Shown piece after piece: positions 1 to 8,309 of a DNA stretch of 64,000 nt. The DNA comes from Hydrogenophaga sp. (lineage in GTDB: Bacteria; Pseudomonadota; Gammaproteobacteria; Burkholderiales; Burkholderiaceae_C). The DNA lies in assembly GCA_011391495.1 (NCBI GenBank), contig JAABQK010000012.1, positions 18,947 through 82,946 on the forward strand, in the 5' to 3' direction. The notes beneath the pieces were generated by a model. It was given only the letters and a program-made list of their open reading frames with translations. It ran no database searches and had not been told where the DNA came from. The stretch's first letter is position 1. Each line of letters opens with the position of its first letter. Both the position numbers and the translations under genes were made by a program.

Positions 1-281
1 GCACCGGCCAGCTCGCGGTTGGCGCCGAGCACGGTGTAGCCGCACTTCTCGGACTGGACCGCCGCCTCGGCCACCGAGGCCGACTCCAGCAGCACGTCGT
101 ACACCGAGAGCGCCATGCTGCGCTTGTCCACACCGGAACCCATGGTGGCGTTGCCCTGCGGGTCCAGATCCACCATCAGCACACGCTGCCCCACCTGGGC
201 CAGGCCGGCCGCGAGGTTGACGGTGGTGGTGGTCTTACCGACGCCACCCTTCTGATTGGCCACGCAGAATATCTTCGCCAT
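1..281 (-). CDS. parA: ParA chromosome-partition ATPase, N-terminal part (cut by window edge)
   Basis: Walker-type ATPase that moves ParB-bound origin regions apart along the nucleoid. The start is the ATG complementary to 279-281. The first 94 residues run off the left edge. The deviant Walker A KGGVGKT is at residues 11-17 and the VDLDPQGN motif at 37-44, as in chromosomal ParA/Soj. It is read after the LysE-type gene with a 15-nt gap, in line with the common order mnmG-rsmG-parA-parB. The three parS-like sites at 1467-1482, 2374-2389 and 4077-4092 fit a complete ParABS system; parB would lie just outside the window. Confidence 0.95.
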   Translation of the reverse strand, partial: MAKIFCVANQKGGVGKTTTTVNLAAGLAQVGQRVLMVDLDPQGNATMGSGVDKRSMALSVYDVLLESASVAEAAVQSEKCGYTVLGANRELAG

Positions 282-296
282 CTGGGGTCCCGGTGC

Positions 297-911
297 TTAT
301 TTGGAGATGGCCAGCTTGATGCCGAAGCCGATGAGGAAGACGCCGGCGAGCTTTTCCAGCGTGCGCCCGATGACCGGGTTGGCGCGCATGCGCTCGGCCA
401 GAAAGTGGGTGAGCAGCACGGCGGTCAGGCCGTAGAGAAAGGTCAGGACCGCGACGGTGATGGCCATGGCGCCGAAGGTGAGCAGTCCCTGGTGGCGGGC
501 CGGATCGACGAACAAGGGGAAGAAGGCCATGTAGAACACGATGGCCTTGGGGTTGAGCAGGGTGATGGTGAGCGCCTGCTGGAAATACTGGCGCGGGCGG
601 ATGTTGAGCACCGGTTTGTCGCCGGGTTTGGCGGTGAGCATCTTGAAGCCCAGCCAGGCCAGGTAGGCGGCACCGAGCCACTGGACGGCACTGAAAGCGG
701 CCGGGTAGGTGGCGAGCAAGGTGGCCACGCCGGCCACGGCCGCCCACATGAGCACCTGATCGCCCGCGATCACGCCGAAGGTGGCCGCCAGCCCGCCACG
801 GATGCCGCCCTTGCTGGTGGAGGTGATGAGCGCGAGGTTGCCCGGGCCGGGAATGGCCAGGAACAGGACGATGGCGGCGACGAACGCGCCGTAGTCAGCA
901 ATGCCGAACAT
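297..911 (-). CDS. LysE/RhtB-family amino-acid exporter
   Basis: Small inner-membrane protein of 204 residues, the normal length for the LysE/RhtB exporters that push amino acids or their analogues out of the cell. The N-terminal segment has the family signature IPGPGNL at about residues 20-26, followed by five or six hydrophobic segments with a polar, positively charged loop near residues 90-105. It lies between rsmG and parA on the same strand, 15 nt before parA, so it is probably co-transcribed with parA although unrelated in function. The substrate cannot be read from the sequence. Confidence 0.88.
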   Translation of the reverse strand: MFGIADYGAFVAAIVLFLAIPGPGNLALITSTSKGGIRGGLAATFGVIAGDQVLMWAAVAGVATLLATYPAAFSAVQWLGAAYLAWLGFKMLTAKPGDKPVLNIRPRQYFQQALTITLLNPKAIVFYMAFFPLFVDPARHQGLLTFGAMAITVAVLTFLYGLTAVLLTHFLAERMRANPVIGRTLEKLAGVFLIGFGIKLAISK

Positions 912-1405
912 GGTGGGCTTTCTCTGCGGATGAAAAGGGGAGTTTACGTGAGCGCTGTTTTTCTTCGACCAGCATTCTGGTTTTCGTGGCGTTTGTTTTC
1001 ACTCATCCGCTGCTTCTGAGGGGGCTGCGTCGCGTGGCTGGGCTCTGTCCCGCTCGCGGGCAACCGGGCCTGTGCGCCGCCCTCACCCCGCCAACACCGG
1101 GCGGAACCGCTTGCTCTGAGGCAACCGCGAATCGTCCCACCACCCATCCACACGCCACAGCCCCCTCCACCGATACGACGGCACACCCAAGAGAACGCCA
1201 GCGGTGCGCCAGCTTCACTGCCCACAGGACGGTGTCGATGTGCGCGGGCACAGGCCCCATTCGCGGTTGCCACAGAGTGGGCCAACGATAGCGGCGTTGA
1301 CGAAGAGACCTCAGCGGACCGGACCGCTCGCCCGCGAGCGTGGGCCGGAGAACGCGCATGTCGGCACCGGCCTGGCGCGAGGTCAACGAACGAAACGCAG
1401 CGAGC
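912..1405. other. 494-bp spacer between rsmG and the LysE gene, no gene recognised
   Basis: This stretch separates rsmG from lysE-parA, which are usually adjacent. It is GC-rich. Open frames are present on both strands, but none has a credible start, ribosome site or family resemblance. A GC-rich hairpin-forming segment lies near 1327-1342. I see no tRNA, terminator with a T-run or insertion-sequence ends. It could be a dispersed repeat or a decayed gene; this cannot be decided from one copy. Confidence 0.4.
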
Positions 1406-2053
1406 TCAGTCAGTAGGCCGAAGCCAGACGATGCAACGCTCGGCATCCAGCCCCGGCACCACCAACTGTTCCACGTGAAACACCGACACCGAAGCGGGCA
1501 GTGCAGCGATCTCGTCCGCCGGGTGTTTGCCTTTCATGGCCATCCACAGCGCATCCGGCTTCAGCGCCGAACGCGACCAGTGGGTGAAGTCCGCCAGCGA
1601 GGCAAAGGCGCGGGAGCAGACCACGTCGAAGCCGCCACCCTCCTCCGCTTTCAGGCTTTCCACCCGCGCATGGATGCCGCGCAGGTTCGGCAGTTTCAGC
1701 CCAGCCGCCGCGTGCTGGATGAACGCCGCCTTCTTGCCCACCGTGTCCACACAGCTCACCTCGATCTGCGGGCAGGTGATGGCGATCACCACGCCGGGCA
1801 GACCGCCACCCGAACCCACGTCCAGCAACCGGATCGGCTGCCCACCGGTCTGGCGCAGCAGCGGTGGAACAGCCGCCAGGCTGTCCAGCAGGTGGTGCGT
1901 CACCATCTCTTCGGGCAGGCGCACGGCGGTCAGGTTGTAGACCTTGTTCCACTTCTGCAGCAAGGCCAGGTAGTCCAGCAAACGGCTCACCTGCTCGTCG
2001 CTCAGGCTCAAACCGAGTGCCTGCAACCCGGCGATCAACACGTCCCGGCTCAT
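1406..2053 (-). CDS. rsmG: 16S rRNA (guanine-N7) methyltransferase RsmG
   Basis: Uses S-adenosylmethionine to methylate N7 of G527 (E. coli numbering) in 16S rRNA. It has 215 residues, typical for the family. The HHLLDSL motif is at residues 53-59 and the glycine-rich SAM motif [12 protein letters not shown] at 76-87. The start codon overlaps the mnmG stop by 4 nt, so the two are translationally coupled, the classic gidA-gidB arrangement. A parS-like site with one mismatch (1467-1482) lies inside its 3' part. Confidence 0.97.
   Translation of the reverse strand: MSRDVLIAGLQALGLSLSDEQVSRLLDYLALLQKWNKVYNLTAVRLPEEMVTHHLLDSLAAVPPLLRQTGGQPIRLLDVGSGGGLPGVVIAITCPQIEVSCVDTVGKKAAFIQHAAAGLKLPNLRGIHARVESLKAEEGGGFDVVCSRAFASLADFTHWSRSALKPDALWMAMKGKHPADEIAALPASVSVFHVEQLVVPGLDAERCIVWLRPTD
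1467..1482. promoter_or_regulatory. parS-like ParB-binding site (one mismatch)
   Basis: The 16-mer TGTTCCACGTGAAACA differs at one base from the conserved parS palindrome TGTTTCACGTGAAACA. It lies inside rsmG, within 3 kb of two further copies. Confidence 0.85.
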
Positions 2054-4020
2054 ACGGTGGCGCCTTCCACCGCCACCGTGGCAAAGCCCTTGAAGCCGCC
2101 CTTCTTCAGGTGGATCAACAACAAGGAGATACTGGCCGGGGTGATGCCCGAGATGCGCGAGGCCTGGCCCAGCGTTTCGGGCCGGTGCTTCGCCAGCTTC
2201 TGCCGCGCCTCGAACGAGAGCGCCGCGACCTGCAGGTAGTCCAGATCGGCCGGCAGCTTCAGGCCTTCGTAGTGCGATGCCCGCTCCACCTCGTGTTTCT
2301 GGCGGTCGATGTAGCCCGAGTACTTGGCGGCGATCTCCACCTGCTCCACCACCGGCTGCAGCAGATCGCCCAGCGTTTCACGTGAAACATCGGGGTTCAC
2401 GTATTTGCCCGCATCCATGCCCACCAGGTCGGCGTAGCCGACGGCCGGCCGGCGCAGCAGGTCGAACAGGTTGTGCTCGTGTTCGATCGCCTTGCCCAGC
2501 ACCCGCTCGCTCTCCGCCGCCGGCAAGTTGCGCGGGTTCACCCAGGTGGACTTGAGGCGCTCGGTCTCCCGCGCCACCACGTCGCGCTTGCGGCTGAAAG
2601 CCTCCCAGCGCGCGTCGTCCACCAGGCCCATCTGGCGCCCGGCTTCGGTCAGGCGCATGTCGGCGTTGTCTTCACGCAGCTGCAGGCGGAACTCGGCCCG
2701 GCTGGTGAACATGCGGTAGGGCTCGGTCACGCCCTGCGTCACCAGATCGTCCACCAGCACGCCCAGGTAGGCCTCGTCGCGCCCGGGCAGCCAGGGCGCT
2801 TCGCCCTTCACCTGCAGCGCGGCATTCAGCCCGGCGAACAGGCCCTGAGCGGCGGCCTCTTCGTAGCCGGTGGTGCCGTTGATCTGTCCGGCGAAGAACA
2901 GGCCAGCGATCTGTTTGGTCTCGAAACTGCTCTTGAGGGATCGCGGGTCGAAGTAGTCGTACTCGATGGCGTATCCCGGGCGCAGGATGTGCGCGTTTTC
3001 CAGCCCCGGCATGCTGCGCACCAGCGCGTACTGGATGTCGAACGGCAGGCTGGTGGAGATGCCGTTGGGGTAGACCTCGTGCGTGGTCAGGCCCTCGGGC
3101 TCCAGGAAGATCTGGTGGCTGTCCTTGTCGGCAAAGCGGTTGATCTTGTCTTCCACGCTCGGGCAGTAGCGCGGGCCCACGCCCTCGATCTTGCCGGTGA
3201 ACATGGGGCTGCGGTCAAAACCGCTGCGGATGATCTCGTGCGTGCGCAGGTTGGTGTGGGTGATCCAGCACGGCACCTGCCTGGGGTGCGCAACCGATTG
3301 CCCCATGAAACTGAACACCGGCACCGGCTGGTCCGGGTTCATGCCGCCGGGCACGCCGTCGCCGGGCTGCTCCTGGCACTTGGCATAGTCGATGCTGCGG
3401 CCATCGAGCCGCGGCGGCGTGCCGGTCTTCAGACGACCCTGCGGCAGCTTGAGCTCCTTCAACCGTGCCGACAGGCTGACCGCCGGCGGATCGCCCGCAC
3501 GGCCGGCCGCGTAGTTGTTCAGGCCGACGTGGATCTTGCCATCCAGGAAAGTGCCCGCCGTCAGCACCACCGTGCGGCTGCGGAATTTGATGCCGACCTG
3601 CGTGACGGCGCCGACCACCCGGTCGCCGTCCACCATCAGGTCGTCCACCGCCTGCTGGAACAGCCAGAGGTTCGGCTGGTTCTCCAGCATGCGGCGGATG
3701 GCGGCCTTGTAGAGAATGCGGTCGGCCTGGGCGCGCGTGGCACGCACGGCCGGGCCCTTGCTGCTGTTCAGGATGCGGAACTGGATGCCGCCTTCGTCCG
3801 TGGCCAGCGCCATGGCGCCGCCCAGCGCATCCACCTCTTTCACCAGGTGTCCCTTGCCGATACCGCCGATGCTCGGGTTGCAGCTCATCTGGCCCAGCGT
3901 CTCGATGTTGTGCGTGAGCAGCAGCGTGGCGCAGCCCATGCGCGCGGCGGCGAGCGCGGCCTCGGTGCCGGCGTGGCCGCCGCCGACGACGATGACGTCA
4001 AATTCCTGTGGGTACAACAT
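2050..4020 (-). CDS. mnmG: tRNA uridine-5-carboxymethylaminomethyl modification enzyme MnmG (GidA)
   Basis: FAD protein that works with MnmE to place the carboxymethylaminomethyl group on the wobble uridine of several tRNAs. Its 656 residues match the usual long form. The dinucleotide-binding GGGHAG is at residues 13-18. Typical GidA segments follow, including [10 protein letters not shown] in the middle and a helical C-terminus that contacts MnmE. The frame is intact and overlaps rsmG by 4 nt. The coding sequence contains a near-perfect parS site at 2374-2389, and a perfect one lies just upstream of its start. Confidence 0.98.
   Translation of the reverse strand: MLYPQEFDVIVVGGGHAGTEAALAAARMGCATLLLTHNIETLGQMSCNPSIGGIGKGHLVKEVDALGGAMALATDEGGIQFRILNSSKGPAVRATRAQADRILYKAAIRRMLENQPNLWLFQQAVDDLMVDGDRVVGAVTQVGIKFRSRTVVLTAGTFLDGKIHVGLNNYAAGRAGDPPAVSLSARLKELKLPQGRLKTGTPPRLDGRSIDYAKCQEQPGDGVPGGMNPDQPVPVFSFMGQSVAHPRQVPCWITHTNLRTHEIIRSGFDRSPMFTGKIEGVGPRYCPSVEDKINRFADKDSHQIFLEPEGLTTHEVYPNGISTSLPFDIQYALVRSMPGLENAHILRPGYAIEYDYFDPRSLKSSFETKQIAGLFFAGQINGTTGYEEAAAQGLFAGLNAALQVKGEAPWLPGRDEAYLGVLVDDLVTQGVTEPYRMFTSRAEFRLQLREDNADMRLTEAGRQMGLVDDARWEAFSRKRDVVARETERLKSTWVNPRNLPAAESERVLGKAIEHEHNLFDLLRRPAVGYADLVGMDAGKYVNPDVSRETLGDLLQPVVEQVEIAAKYSGYIDRQKHEVERASHYEGLKLPADLDYLQVAALSFEARQKLAKHRPETLGQASRISGITPASISLLLIHLKKGGFKGFATVAVEGATV
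2374..2389. promoter_or_regulatory. parS-like ParB-binding site (one mismatch)
   Basis: CGTTTCACGTGAAACA matches the parS consensus except for the first base. It lies inside the mnmG coding region. Confidence 0.9.
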
Positions 4021-4076
4021 GGCGAATGCTCCAGAGGCCCGCCCAGGGAGCGGTGCCCGACAATGCGGGAATGCGG

Positions 4077-4092
4077 TGTTTCACGTGAAACA
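4077..4092. promoter_or_regulatory. Perfect parS site
   Basis: TGTTTCACGTGAAACA is an exact copy of the 16-bp palindrome bound by chromosomal ParB. It sits in the intergenic region upstream of mnmG, 57 nt from the mnmG start, where bound ParB might also affect transcription of the operon. Confidence 0.97.
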
Positions 4093-4208
4093 CCTGCCGC
4101 CAGCGGCCTGCCATGGCGCGGCGAACAACCCGCAATTGTCCCACGCGAGCCCCCGTGACGTGAGACCGGCCCGCAATGACGCACCGGTTCATGGGCCACA
4201 ATGAACAG

Positions 4209-4799
4209 ATGACCACACCCATCCCCCTCCTCGTTTTCGCGGGCAGCACACGCGCCCAGTCATGGAACCGCCAACTGGCGGGCGCCGTCGCCGACATCGC
4301 CGCCGCCGAAGGTGCCCAGGTCACCCGGCTCGAACTGGCCGACTTCGACGTGCCCCTCTACAACGCCGACCTGGAAGCCACAGGCACACCGGCCGACGTG
4401 GTCCGCTTGAAGGAAATCTTCCACGCGCACCCGGCCTGGCTGATCTGCTCGCCCGAGTACAACGGCAGCTACACCGCCCTGCTGAAGAACACCATCGACT
4501 GGGTGTCCAGCCCCGTCAAGGGCGACCCGCTCTGGGCCAGTGGCAGCAAGCCATTCGCCGGCAAGGTGGTGGGCTTGCTCTCAGCTTCGCCCGGCGCACT
4601 GGGCGGCCTGCGCAGCCTGTCCCACCTGACACCGCTGCTGATGAACCTGCAGTGCTGGGTGGCGCCGCGCCAGTTCGCCCTGGCCAAGGCGCACGAAGCG
4701 TTCGACCCCGATGGTCAGCTGTCCGTGGAGGCCAGCCGCACCCAGGCTCACGCCGTGGTGGAACAGGTGCTCTGGGCTGCCCGACAGTTCCAGAGATGA
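4209..4799 (+). CDS. NADPH-dependent FMN reductase / flavodoxin-fold quinone reductase
   Basis: Cytosolic flavoprotein that reduces FMN or quinones with NAD(P)H; the real acceptor is unknown. It has 196 residues. The phosphate-binding loop GSTRAQSWN is at residues 12-20, and the SPEYNGS segment characteristic of the NADPH-dependent FMN reductase family follows near residue 82. Upstream in-frame ATGs exist at 4176 and 4191, but the conserved fold begins right after the chosen ATG. Its stop overlaps the start of the next gene (ATGA), which indicates translational coupling. Confidence 0.88.
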   Translation: MTTPIPLLVFAGSTRAQSWNRQLAGAVADIAAAEGAQVTRLELADFDVPLYNADLEATGTPADVVRLKEIFHAHPAWLICSPEYNGSYTALLKNTIDWVSSPVKGDPLWASGSKPFAGKVVGLLSASPGALGGLRSLSHLTPLLMNLQCWVAPRQFALAKAHEAFDPDGQLSVEASRTQAHAVVEQVLWAARQFQR

Positions 4800-5050
4800 A
4801 CTGCCGCCCGGGCTGCGCCGCCTGCTGTATCGCTCCGTCCATCAGCAGCCCGCTCCCCGGCCTGCCCCACGGAAAACCGGCGAACGTGCCTTGCCCGCAC
4901 CTGGACGAGGCGCTGCGCTGCCGCCTGTTCGGCCGGCCCGAGCGGCCCGCGGTGTGCGGTTCGCTGCCGCCCAGTGCCGAGATGTGCGGCGACACACGCG
5001 AACACGCACTGCATTTCCTGGAGCGCCTGGAACAAGCCACACGCCCATGA
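4796..5050 (+). CDS. YkgJ-family cysteine-cluster protein
   Basis: Small protein of 84 residues rich in cysteine. Cys3, Cys7, Cys10 and Cys11 form the N-terminal group, and later cysteines follow in a CPHLD segment, a CRLFG segment and near the C-terminus. This matches the UPF0153/YkgJ family, which probably binds zinc or an iron-sulfur cluster; no reaction is established. The ATG overlaps the stop of the flavoprotein gene by 3 nt, and a strong terminator follows directly after the stop, so the two form one transcription unit. Confidence 0.85.
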   Translation: MNCRPGCAACCIAPSISSPLPGLPHGKPANVPCPHLDEALRCRLFGRPERPAVCGSLPPSAEMCGDTREHALHFLERLEQATRP

Positions 5051-5074
5051 AAAGGCCCGCACTTGCGGGCCTTT
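5051..5074 (+). terminator. Intrinsic terminator hairpin
   Basis: AAAGGCCCGC (5051-5060) pairs with GCGGGCCTTT (5065-5074) around a 4-nt loop, right after the stop of the YkgJ gene. The T-run is short, but A residues flank the left side, so it may act on both strands. Confidence 0.85.
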
Positions 5075-5120
5075 AAAAATGACAAAGTGAAGCAAGCCTC
5101 TCCGGAGGCGCGTGCATTCA

Positions 5121-5205
5121 TCCAGCACACGCCAAGGATCCGGCTCCGCCGGTCCAAGGGCGTGGTCCCCCCTCCGGGGGGAAGCCGCCAAGCGGCGCAG
5201 GGGGC
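5121..5205 (-). repeat. Intergenic GC-rich repeat, copy 1
   Basis: Reading on the minus strand from the stop of the YceI gene at 5206, the element runs CCCCCTGCGCCGC, a CCCCCC/GGGGGG hairpin, then a CGG-rich block ending GGCGTGTGCTG. It is very close to the copies at 22652 and 39077. Confidence 0.85.
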
Positions 5206-5772
5206 TTACTGCTTCACGCCTTCCACCTGCACCACCAGGCGCACGTTCTTCGGGAAGCCCCAGTCCACGCCGTAGTTCACGCCGAAGGCGGTGCGGTCGA
5301 TGGTGGCTTCAAAGTCGCCGCCGCAGACTTCGCGCTTGAGCATGGGGCTCTCGTAGCAGGCGAACTGGTTGGCTTTCAAGGTCACGGGCTGGGTCTTGCC
5401 CAGCAGCGTCAGGTTGCCCTGGACGGCGCTGACCTTGTCGCCGTTGAACTGGAACTGGGTGGACACGAAACGCGCCTTGGGGAATTTCTCGGCGTTCAGG
5501 ATGTCTGCGCTCTGCAGGTGCGCGTCGAACTTGGGCGTGCCGGTGTTCACCGAGGCCACGTCGAAGCTGATGTCCACGCTGCCGGTCTTGGCCGCCTTGT
5601 CGAAGCTGATCTTGCCTTCCTTCTTGTCGAAACGGCCGCGGTTGACGCTGGCGCCGAAGTGCCCGATCTCGAAGGTGGCGAAGGTGTGCGTCGGGTCGAT
5701 CGCGTAGTCGGCGGCAAAGGCGCCGGTGGACAGGGTGGCCGCAGCGGCCAGCAGGGACAGGGATTTGCGCAT
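5206..5772 (-). CDS. YceI-family periplasmic lipid-binding protein
   Basis: Periplasmic protein of 188 residues with a cleavable signal peptide (residues 1-20, cut after GAFA). The rest is a lipocalin-like YceI barrel that starts ADYAIDPTHTFATFEIGH. Members bind isoprenoid or other amphiphilic molecules, and YceI genes often lie next to cytochrome b561 genes, as here. Two cysteines in the C-terminal half may form a disulfide. It is the last gene of cybB-like, yceI-like, yceI, 46 nt after the preceding yceI-like gene. Confidence 0.92.
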   Translation of the reverse strand: MRKSLSLLAAAATLSTGAFAADYAIDPTHTFATFEIGHFGASVNRGRFDKKEGKISFDKAAKTGSVDISFDVASVNTGTPKFDAHLQSADILNAEKFPKARFVSTQFQFNGDKVSAVQGNLTLLGKTQPVTLKANQFACYESPMLKREVCGGDFEATIDRTAFGVNYGVDWGFPKNVRLVVQVEGVKQ

Positions 5773-5818
5773 GGTTGAACTCCTCAGTTCGGGTGGATGA
5801 AAAAGAAAACGGAACGGA

Positions 5819-6387
5819 TCACAGCTTGGGCACGCCGGTGAGGGCGATCTTGAACTTCACTTGCACTTCGTCGGCCACCATCGAGGTGTCGGCCCATTCC
5901 TTCTCGCCGATGCGGAAGGACAGGCGCTTGATCGGAAAAGCGCCGCTGGCGGTGGTGGCGGCACCGTTCTGCACCAGCGTGACAGGCACGACCACGTCGC
6001 TGCTCACACCTTTGATGCTCAGCTTGCCGGCAACCTCGAACTTCGTCGCATCGATGCGCTTGATGGTGCTGGACTGGAACGTGGCTTTGGGAAAGGCGGC
6101 CACGTTGAACCACAGGGGCTTGACCAGTTCGGCATTGGCCTCGCGGCTGATGTCGGCACTGCCCGTGTCCACAGTGAAGGCGATCTTGCTCGTGGCGAGC
6201 TTGGCCGGATCAAACGCCACTTGGGCGCTGAAGCTCTTGAACCTGCCGTCCACCGGCACACCCATCTGGCGGCTGGTGAACGCGATCTCGCTCTGGGCGG
6301 GCACGATCTGCTGCTGGGCCTGGGCAGCCAGCGGAGCCAAGGCGGCAGCGACCAGGACAGGGACAGGGACAGAAAAAGGTTGTTCAT
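5819..6387 (-). pseudogene. Second YceI-family gene with a frameshift in its signal peptide
   Basis: The mature YceI domain (from AQQQIVPAQSEIAF to the stop) is intact, but no start codon lies in that frame near the signal peptide. The only ATG with a good ribosome site (AGGAGT, 7 nt away) is complementary to 6385-6387 and opens another frame. That frame reads MNNLFLSLSLS, then leaves the signal peptide. The switch needs a -1 shift within a T5 run or within three tandem CTGTCC units. Either extra T or extra C would give a normal Sec signal ending AAQA. Explanations are a real mutation, slippage or a base-call error. Confidence 0.8.
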
Positions 6388-6407
6388 GAGAGGACTCCTG
6401 AAAAAGA

Positions 6408-6965
6408 TCAACCGCGGCCCACGCCCATGCGGGCCAGCAAGCCGTCGCGGTCAATGAAGTGGTGCTTGAGGGCACCGGCCACGTGCAACAGCACCAGCGC
6501 CGCCATGGCAAAGGCCGACAGCCTGTGCAGGGGCTTGAGCGCATCGGCCAGGGTTTCGCTCACCGGCACGAAGTCCGGCAGCGGCCAGAGACCGAACAGC
6601 ACGATGGGAAAGCCCGCGGCCGAACTGTAGGCCCAGCCCAGCAGCGGCGTGGCGAAAAACAGGACGTACAAACCGGCATGGGTCCCGTGGTGCGCCCAGC
6701 GCTGCCAGACCGGCATACCCTGTTCGATGTGGGCCGGCAGCGCCGGCGGACGGTGCATCAGACGCCACAGCAGGCGGACGGAAGAGAGAGTGAGCACCAA
6801 CACGCCTGCCCACTTGTGCCAGCTGTACAGCTGCAGACGCTGGGGCGAAAACGGCAGGTCGGCCATGTACAACCCCACGCCGAACAGGCCCACCAGCGCC
6901 AGCGCCAGCAGCCAGTGCAAGGCACGTGCGACGGGATGGTAAGCGGGCGAGGAAGATCCGGACAT
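6408..6965 (-). CDS. Cytochrome b561-family membrane protein
   Basis: Four-helix inner-membrane di-haem protein of 185 residues that passes electrons between quinol and periplasmic partners. Candidate haem ligands are His10, His17 and His50 (SWHKW) and the histidines in LKPLHRLS and LLHVAGALKHH near the C-terminus. The length fits the CybB/b561 family. It is the first gene of a three-gene unit with two YceI proteins, 20 nt from the next start. The group may handle an isoprenoid-quinone-linked redox task in the envelope; that is inference. Confidence 0.92.
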   Translation of the reverse strand: MSGSSSPAYHPVARALHWLLALALVGLFGVGLYMADLPFSPQRLQLYSWHKWAGVLVLTLSSVRLLWRLMHRPPALPAHIEQGMPVWQRWAHHGTHAGLYVLFFATPLLGWAYSSAAGFPIVLFGLWPLPDFVPVSETLADALKPLHRLSAFAMAALVLLHVAGALKHHFIDRDGLLARMGVGRG

Positions 6966-7020
6966 GGAAGAAGTGTAGGAAGGCCACAGCCTGCGAGGGG
7001 TGAAAGCGCTTGAAGCCAGG

Positions 7021-7037
7021 ATTCAAATTCTTTGAAT
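7021..7037. promoter_or_regulatory. 17-bp palindrome between the b561 and Crp/Fnr genes
   Basis: ATTCAAATTCTTTGAAT is a perfect inverted repeat with 7-bp arms and a 3-nt centre. It lies in the 128-bp divergent region between the cytochrome b561 gene (start 6965) and the Crp/Fnr gene (start 7094). A partly overlapping GAATGA/TCATTC repeat follows. It is a plausible operator; the regulator is unknown. Confidence 0.5.
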
Positions 7038-7093
7038 GAACTGGCGCCATTCATTCGACTCCCAGTCGTCAACCCGAACCCTACAATCGGCCC

Positions 7094-7747
7094 ATGCCCG
7101 CCACCGCCTCCGCCGCCCTGCTGGCGCTTTACCCCGCCATGGCGTCGCTGCACCACCTGCTGCCGCGCCTGCAGCTGGTGCAGGTGCCGGCCGGCACCCA
7201 GCTGTTTCGCGAGCACGAGGCCTGCCAGGGATTTCCCATGGTGCTCAGCGGCGAGGTGCGCGTGTCGCGCAGCGGGGCGAACGGCCGCGAACTGGAGCTC
7301 TACCGCGTGCAGCCCGGCGAGATGTGCCTGGTGTCGTCCGCCGGCCTGTTTGCCAACCAGCCGCTGACCGCGCGCGGCGTCACCACCGGCGAAACCACCC
7401 TGACCCTGCTCGCGCCACCCGACTTCCAGAGCGCGATGGCCGATCCGGCGTTCCGCGGCTTCGTGCTCGGCCTGTTCGCCTCGCGCATGGCCGACCTGAC
7501 CGCGCTGATCGAGGCGGTGGCCTTCCAGCGCCTCGACAGCCGGCTGGCCAGCACCCTGCTCGGCCACGGCCAGCAGGTGCGCGTGACCCACCAGACGCTG
7601 GCCGACGAACTGGGCACGGTGCGCGAGATCATCACCCGGTTGCTGCACCGCTTCGAGCGCGACGGTCTGGTCGAGCTCTCGCGCGAGTGCATCACCATCC
7701 ACGACAGCGCTGGCCTGCGCACGATCGCCGCCCTGTCGGCGCGCTGA
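7094..7747 (+). CDS. Crp/Fnr-family transcriptional regulator
   Basis: Cytosolic regulator of 217 residues with an N-terminal cyclic-nucleotide-like beta-barrel (about 20-130), a dimerisation helix and a C-terminal winged helix. The recognition segment is LADELGTVREIITRLLHRF near residues 173-191. The cysteines are not arranged like the N-terminal cluster of FNR, so it is not a classical Fe-S FNR; a haem or redox sensor is possible but unproven. It is followed by a CRP-type palindrome and a DUF2892 gene, which is probably its target. Confidence 0.9.
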   Translation: MPATASAALLALYPAMASLHHLLPRLQLVQVPAGTQLFREHEACQGFPMVLSGEVRVSRSGANGRELELYRVQPGEMCLVSSAGLFANQPLTARGVTTGETTLTLLAPPDFQSAMADPAFRGFVLGLFASRMADLTALIEAVAFQRLDSRLASTLLGHGQQVRVTHQTLADELGTVREIITRLLHRFERDGLVELSRECITIHDSAGLRTIAALSAR

Positions 7748-7772
7748 CACCGGCCTCGCACCCAGAGGGCTT

Positions 7773-7788
7773 TGTGACACAGGTCACA
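7773..7788. promoter_or_regulatory. CRP-type operator TGTGA-N6-TCACA
   Basis: TGTGACACAGGTCACA is a perfect CRP-type palindrome between the Crp/Fnr gene and the DUF2892 gene, 112 nt before the latter's start. The neighbouring regulator is the most likely ligand. An AATACG/TACGCT hexamer about 32 nt downstream of the centre could be the -10 box. Confidence 0.65.
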
Positions 7789-7899
7789 TACCGGGGTACC
7801 CTGCCGGGTTCCAATACGCTCCGTATCCCGCCGTCCGTGTAGCCACCCCCCGGTGCCGCACGGCAGCGGTTCAACCACCTGTTCACCGGAGATTTCAAC

Positions 7900-8091
7900 A
7901 TGACCAAAAACGTTGGCGGCATCGACCGCACCATCCGCATCGTCGTCGGCCTCGCCCTGATCGCCGCCGCCGCCACCGGGACCGTCGGCCTCTGGGGTTA
8001 TATCGGCGTCGTGCCGCTGCTCACCGGCCTGATGGGCTGGTGCCCGCCCTACGCGCTGCTGGGCTTCAACACCTGCAGCATGAAGAAGTGA
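7900..8091 (+). CDS. DUF2892 (YgaP-like) small membrane protein
   Basis: Protein of 63 residues. The N-terminal segment NVGGIDRTIRIVVG is the DUF2892 signature, followed by two hydrophobic helices and a terminal TCSMKK with two cysteines (WCPPY and NTCS) in the second half. The family is found alone or fused to rhodanese; its function is not settled. A clear ribosome site (GGAG) lies before the ATG. It is probably controlled by the Crp/Fnr protein upstream through the palindrome at 7773. Confidence 0.88.
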   Translation: MTKNVGGIDRTIRIVVGLALIAAAATGTVGLWGYIGVVPLLTGLMGWCPPYALLGFNTCSMKK

Positions 8092-8165
8092 CCCCCCGCG
8101 CCGCCTGCGGCGTCACCCTCCTGAGGGCGGCATCACGTGCGGCCCGGCGGAGCCGGCTCCACCGT
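8092..8165 (+). repeat. Intergenic GC-rich repeat, copy 2
   Basis: Begins immediately after the DUF2892 stop with CCCCCCGCGCCGCCTGCGGC, then a short hairpin and the GGCCCGGCGGAGCCGG block shared by the family. Confidence 0.8.
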
Positions 8166-8309
8166 GATCCGGGTCGAGGCACTCCGCGCCGGCTGCGGTG
8201 ACAACTCCACCCCGGCGCGATCGGTTGTCCGTCCTGCGACAGCCCGCATGCCGTGTCCGCGCCACCATGGCGCACGCCGCGCACCCTGACGCGGTACAGG
8301 AGACGCGGC

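Noticed and set aside
1003..1446. A 147-codon frame in the rsmG-lysE gap, overlapping rsmG
   Set aside because: No ribosome site, unusual composition, and overlap with rsmG; not supported as a gene, although it could mark a repeated segment.
6363..6382. CTGTCC tandem units as a phase-variation tract in the normal sense
   Set aside because: Gain or loss of a whole 6-nt unit would not change the frame; only a single-base change would, so the classic repeat mechanism does not apply.
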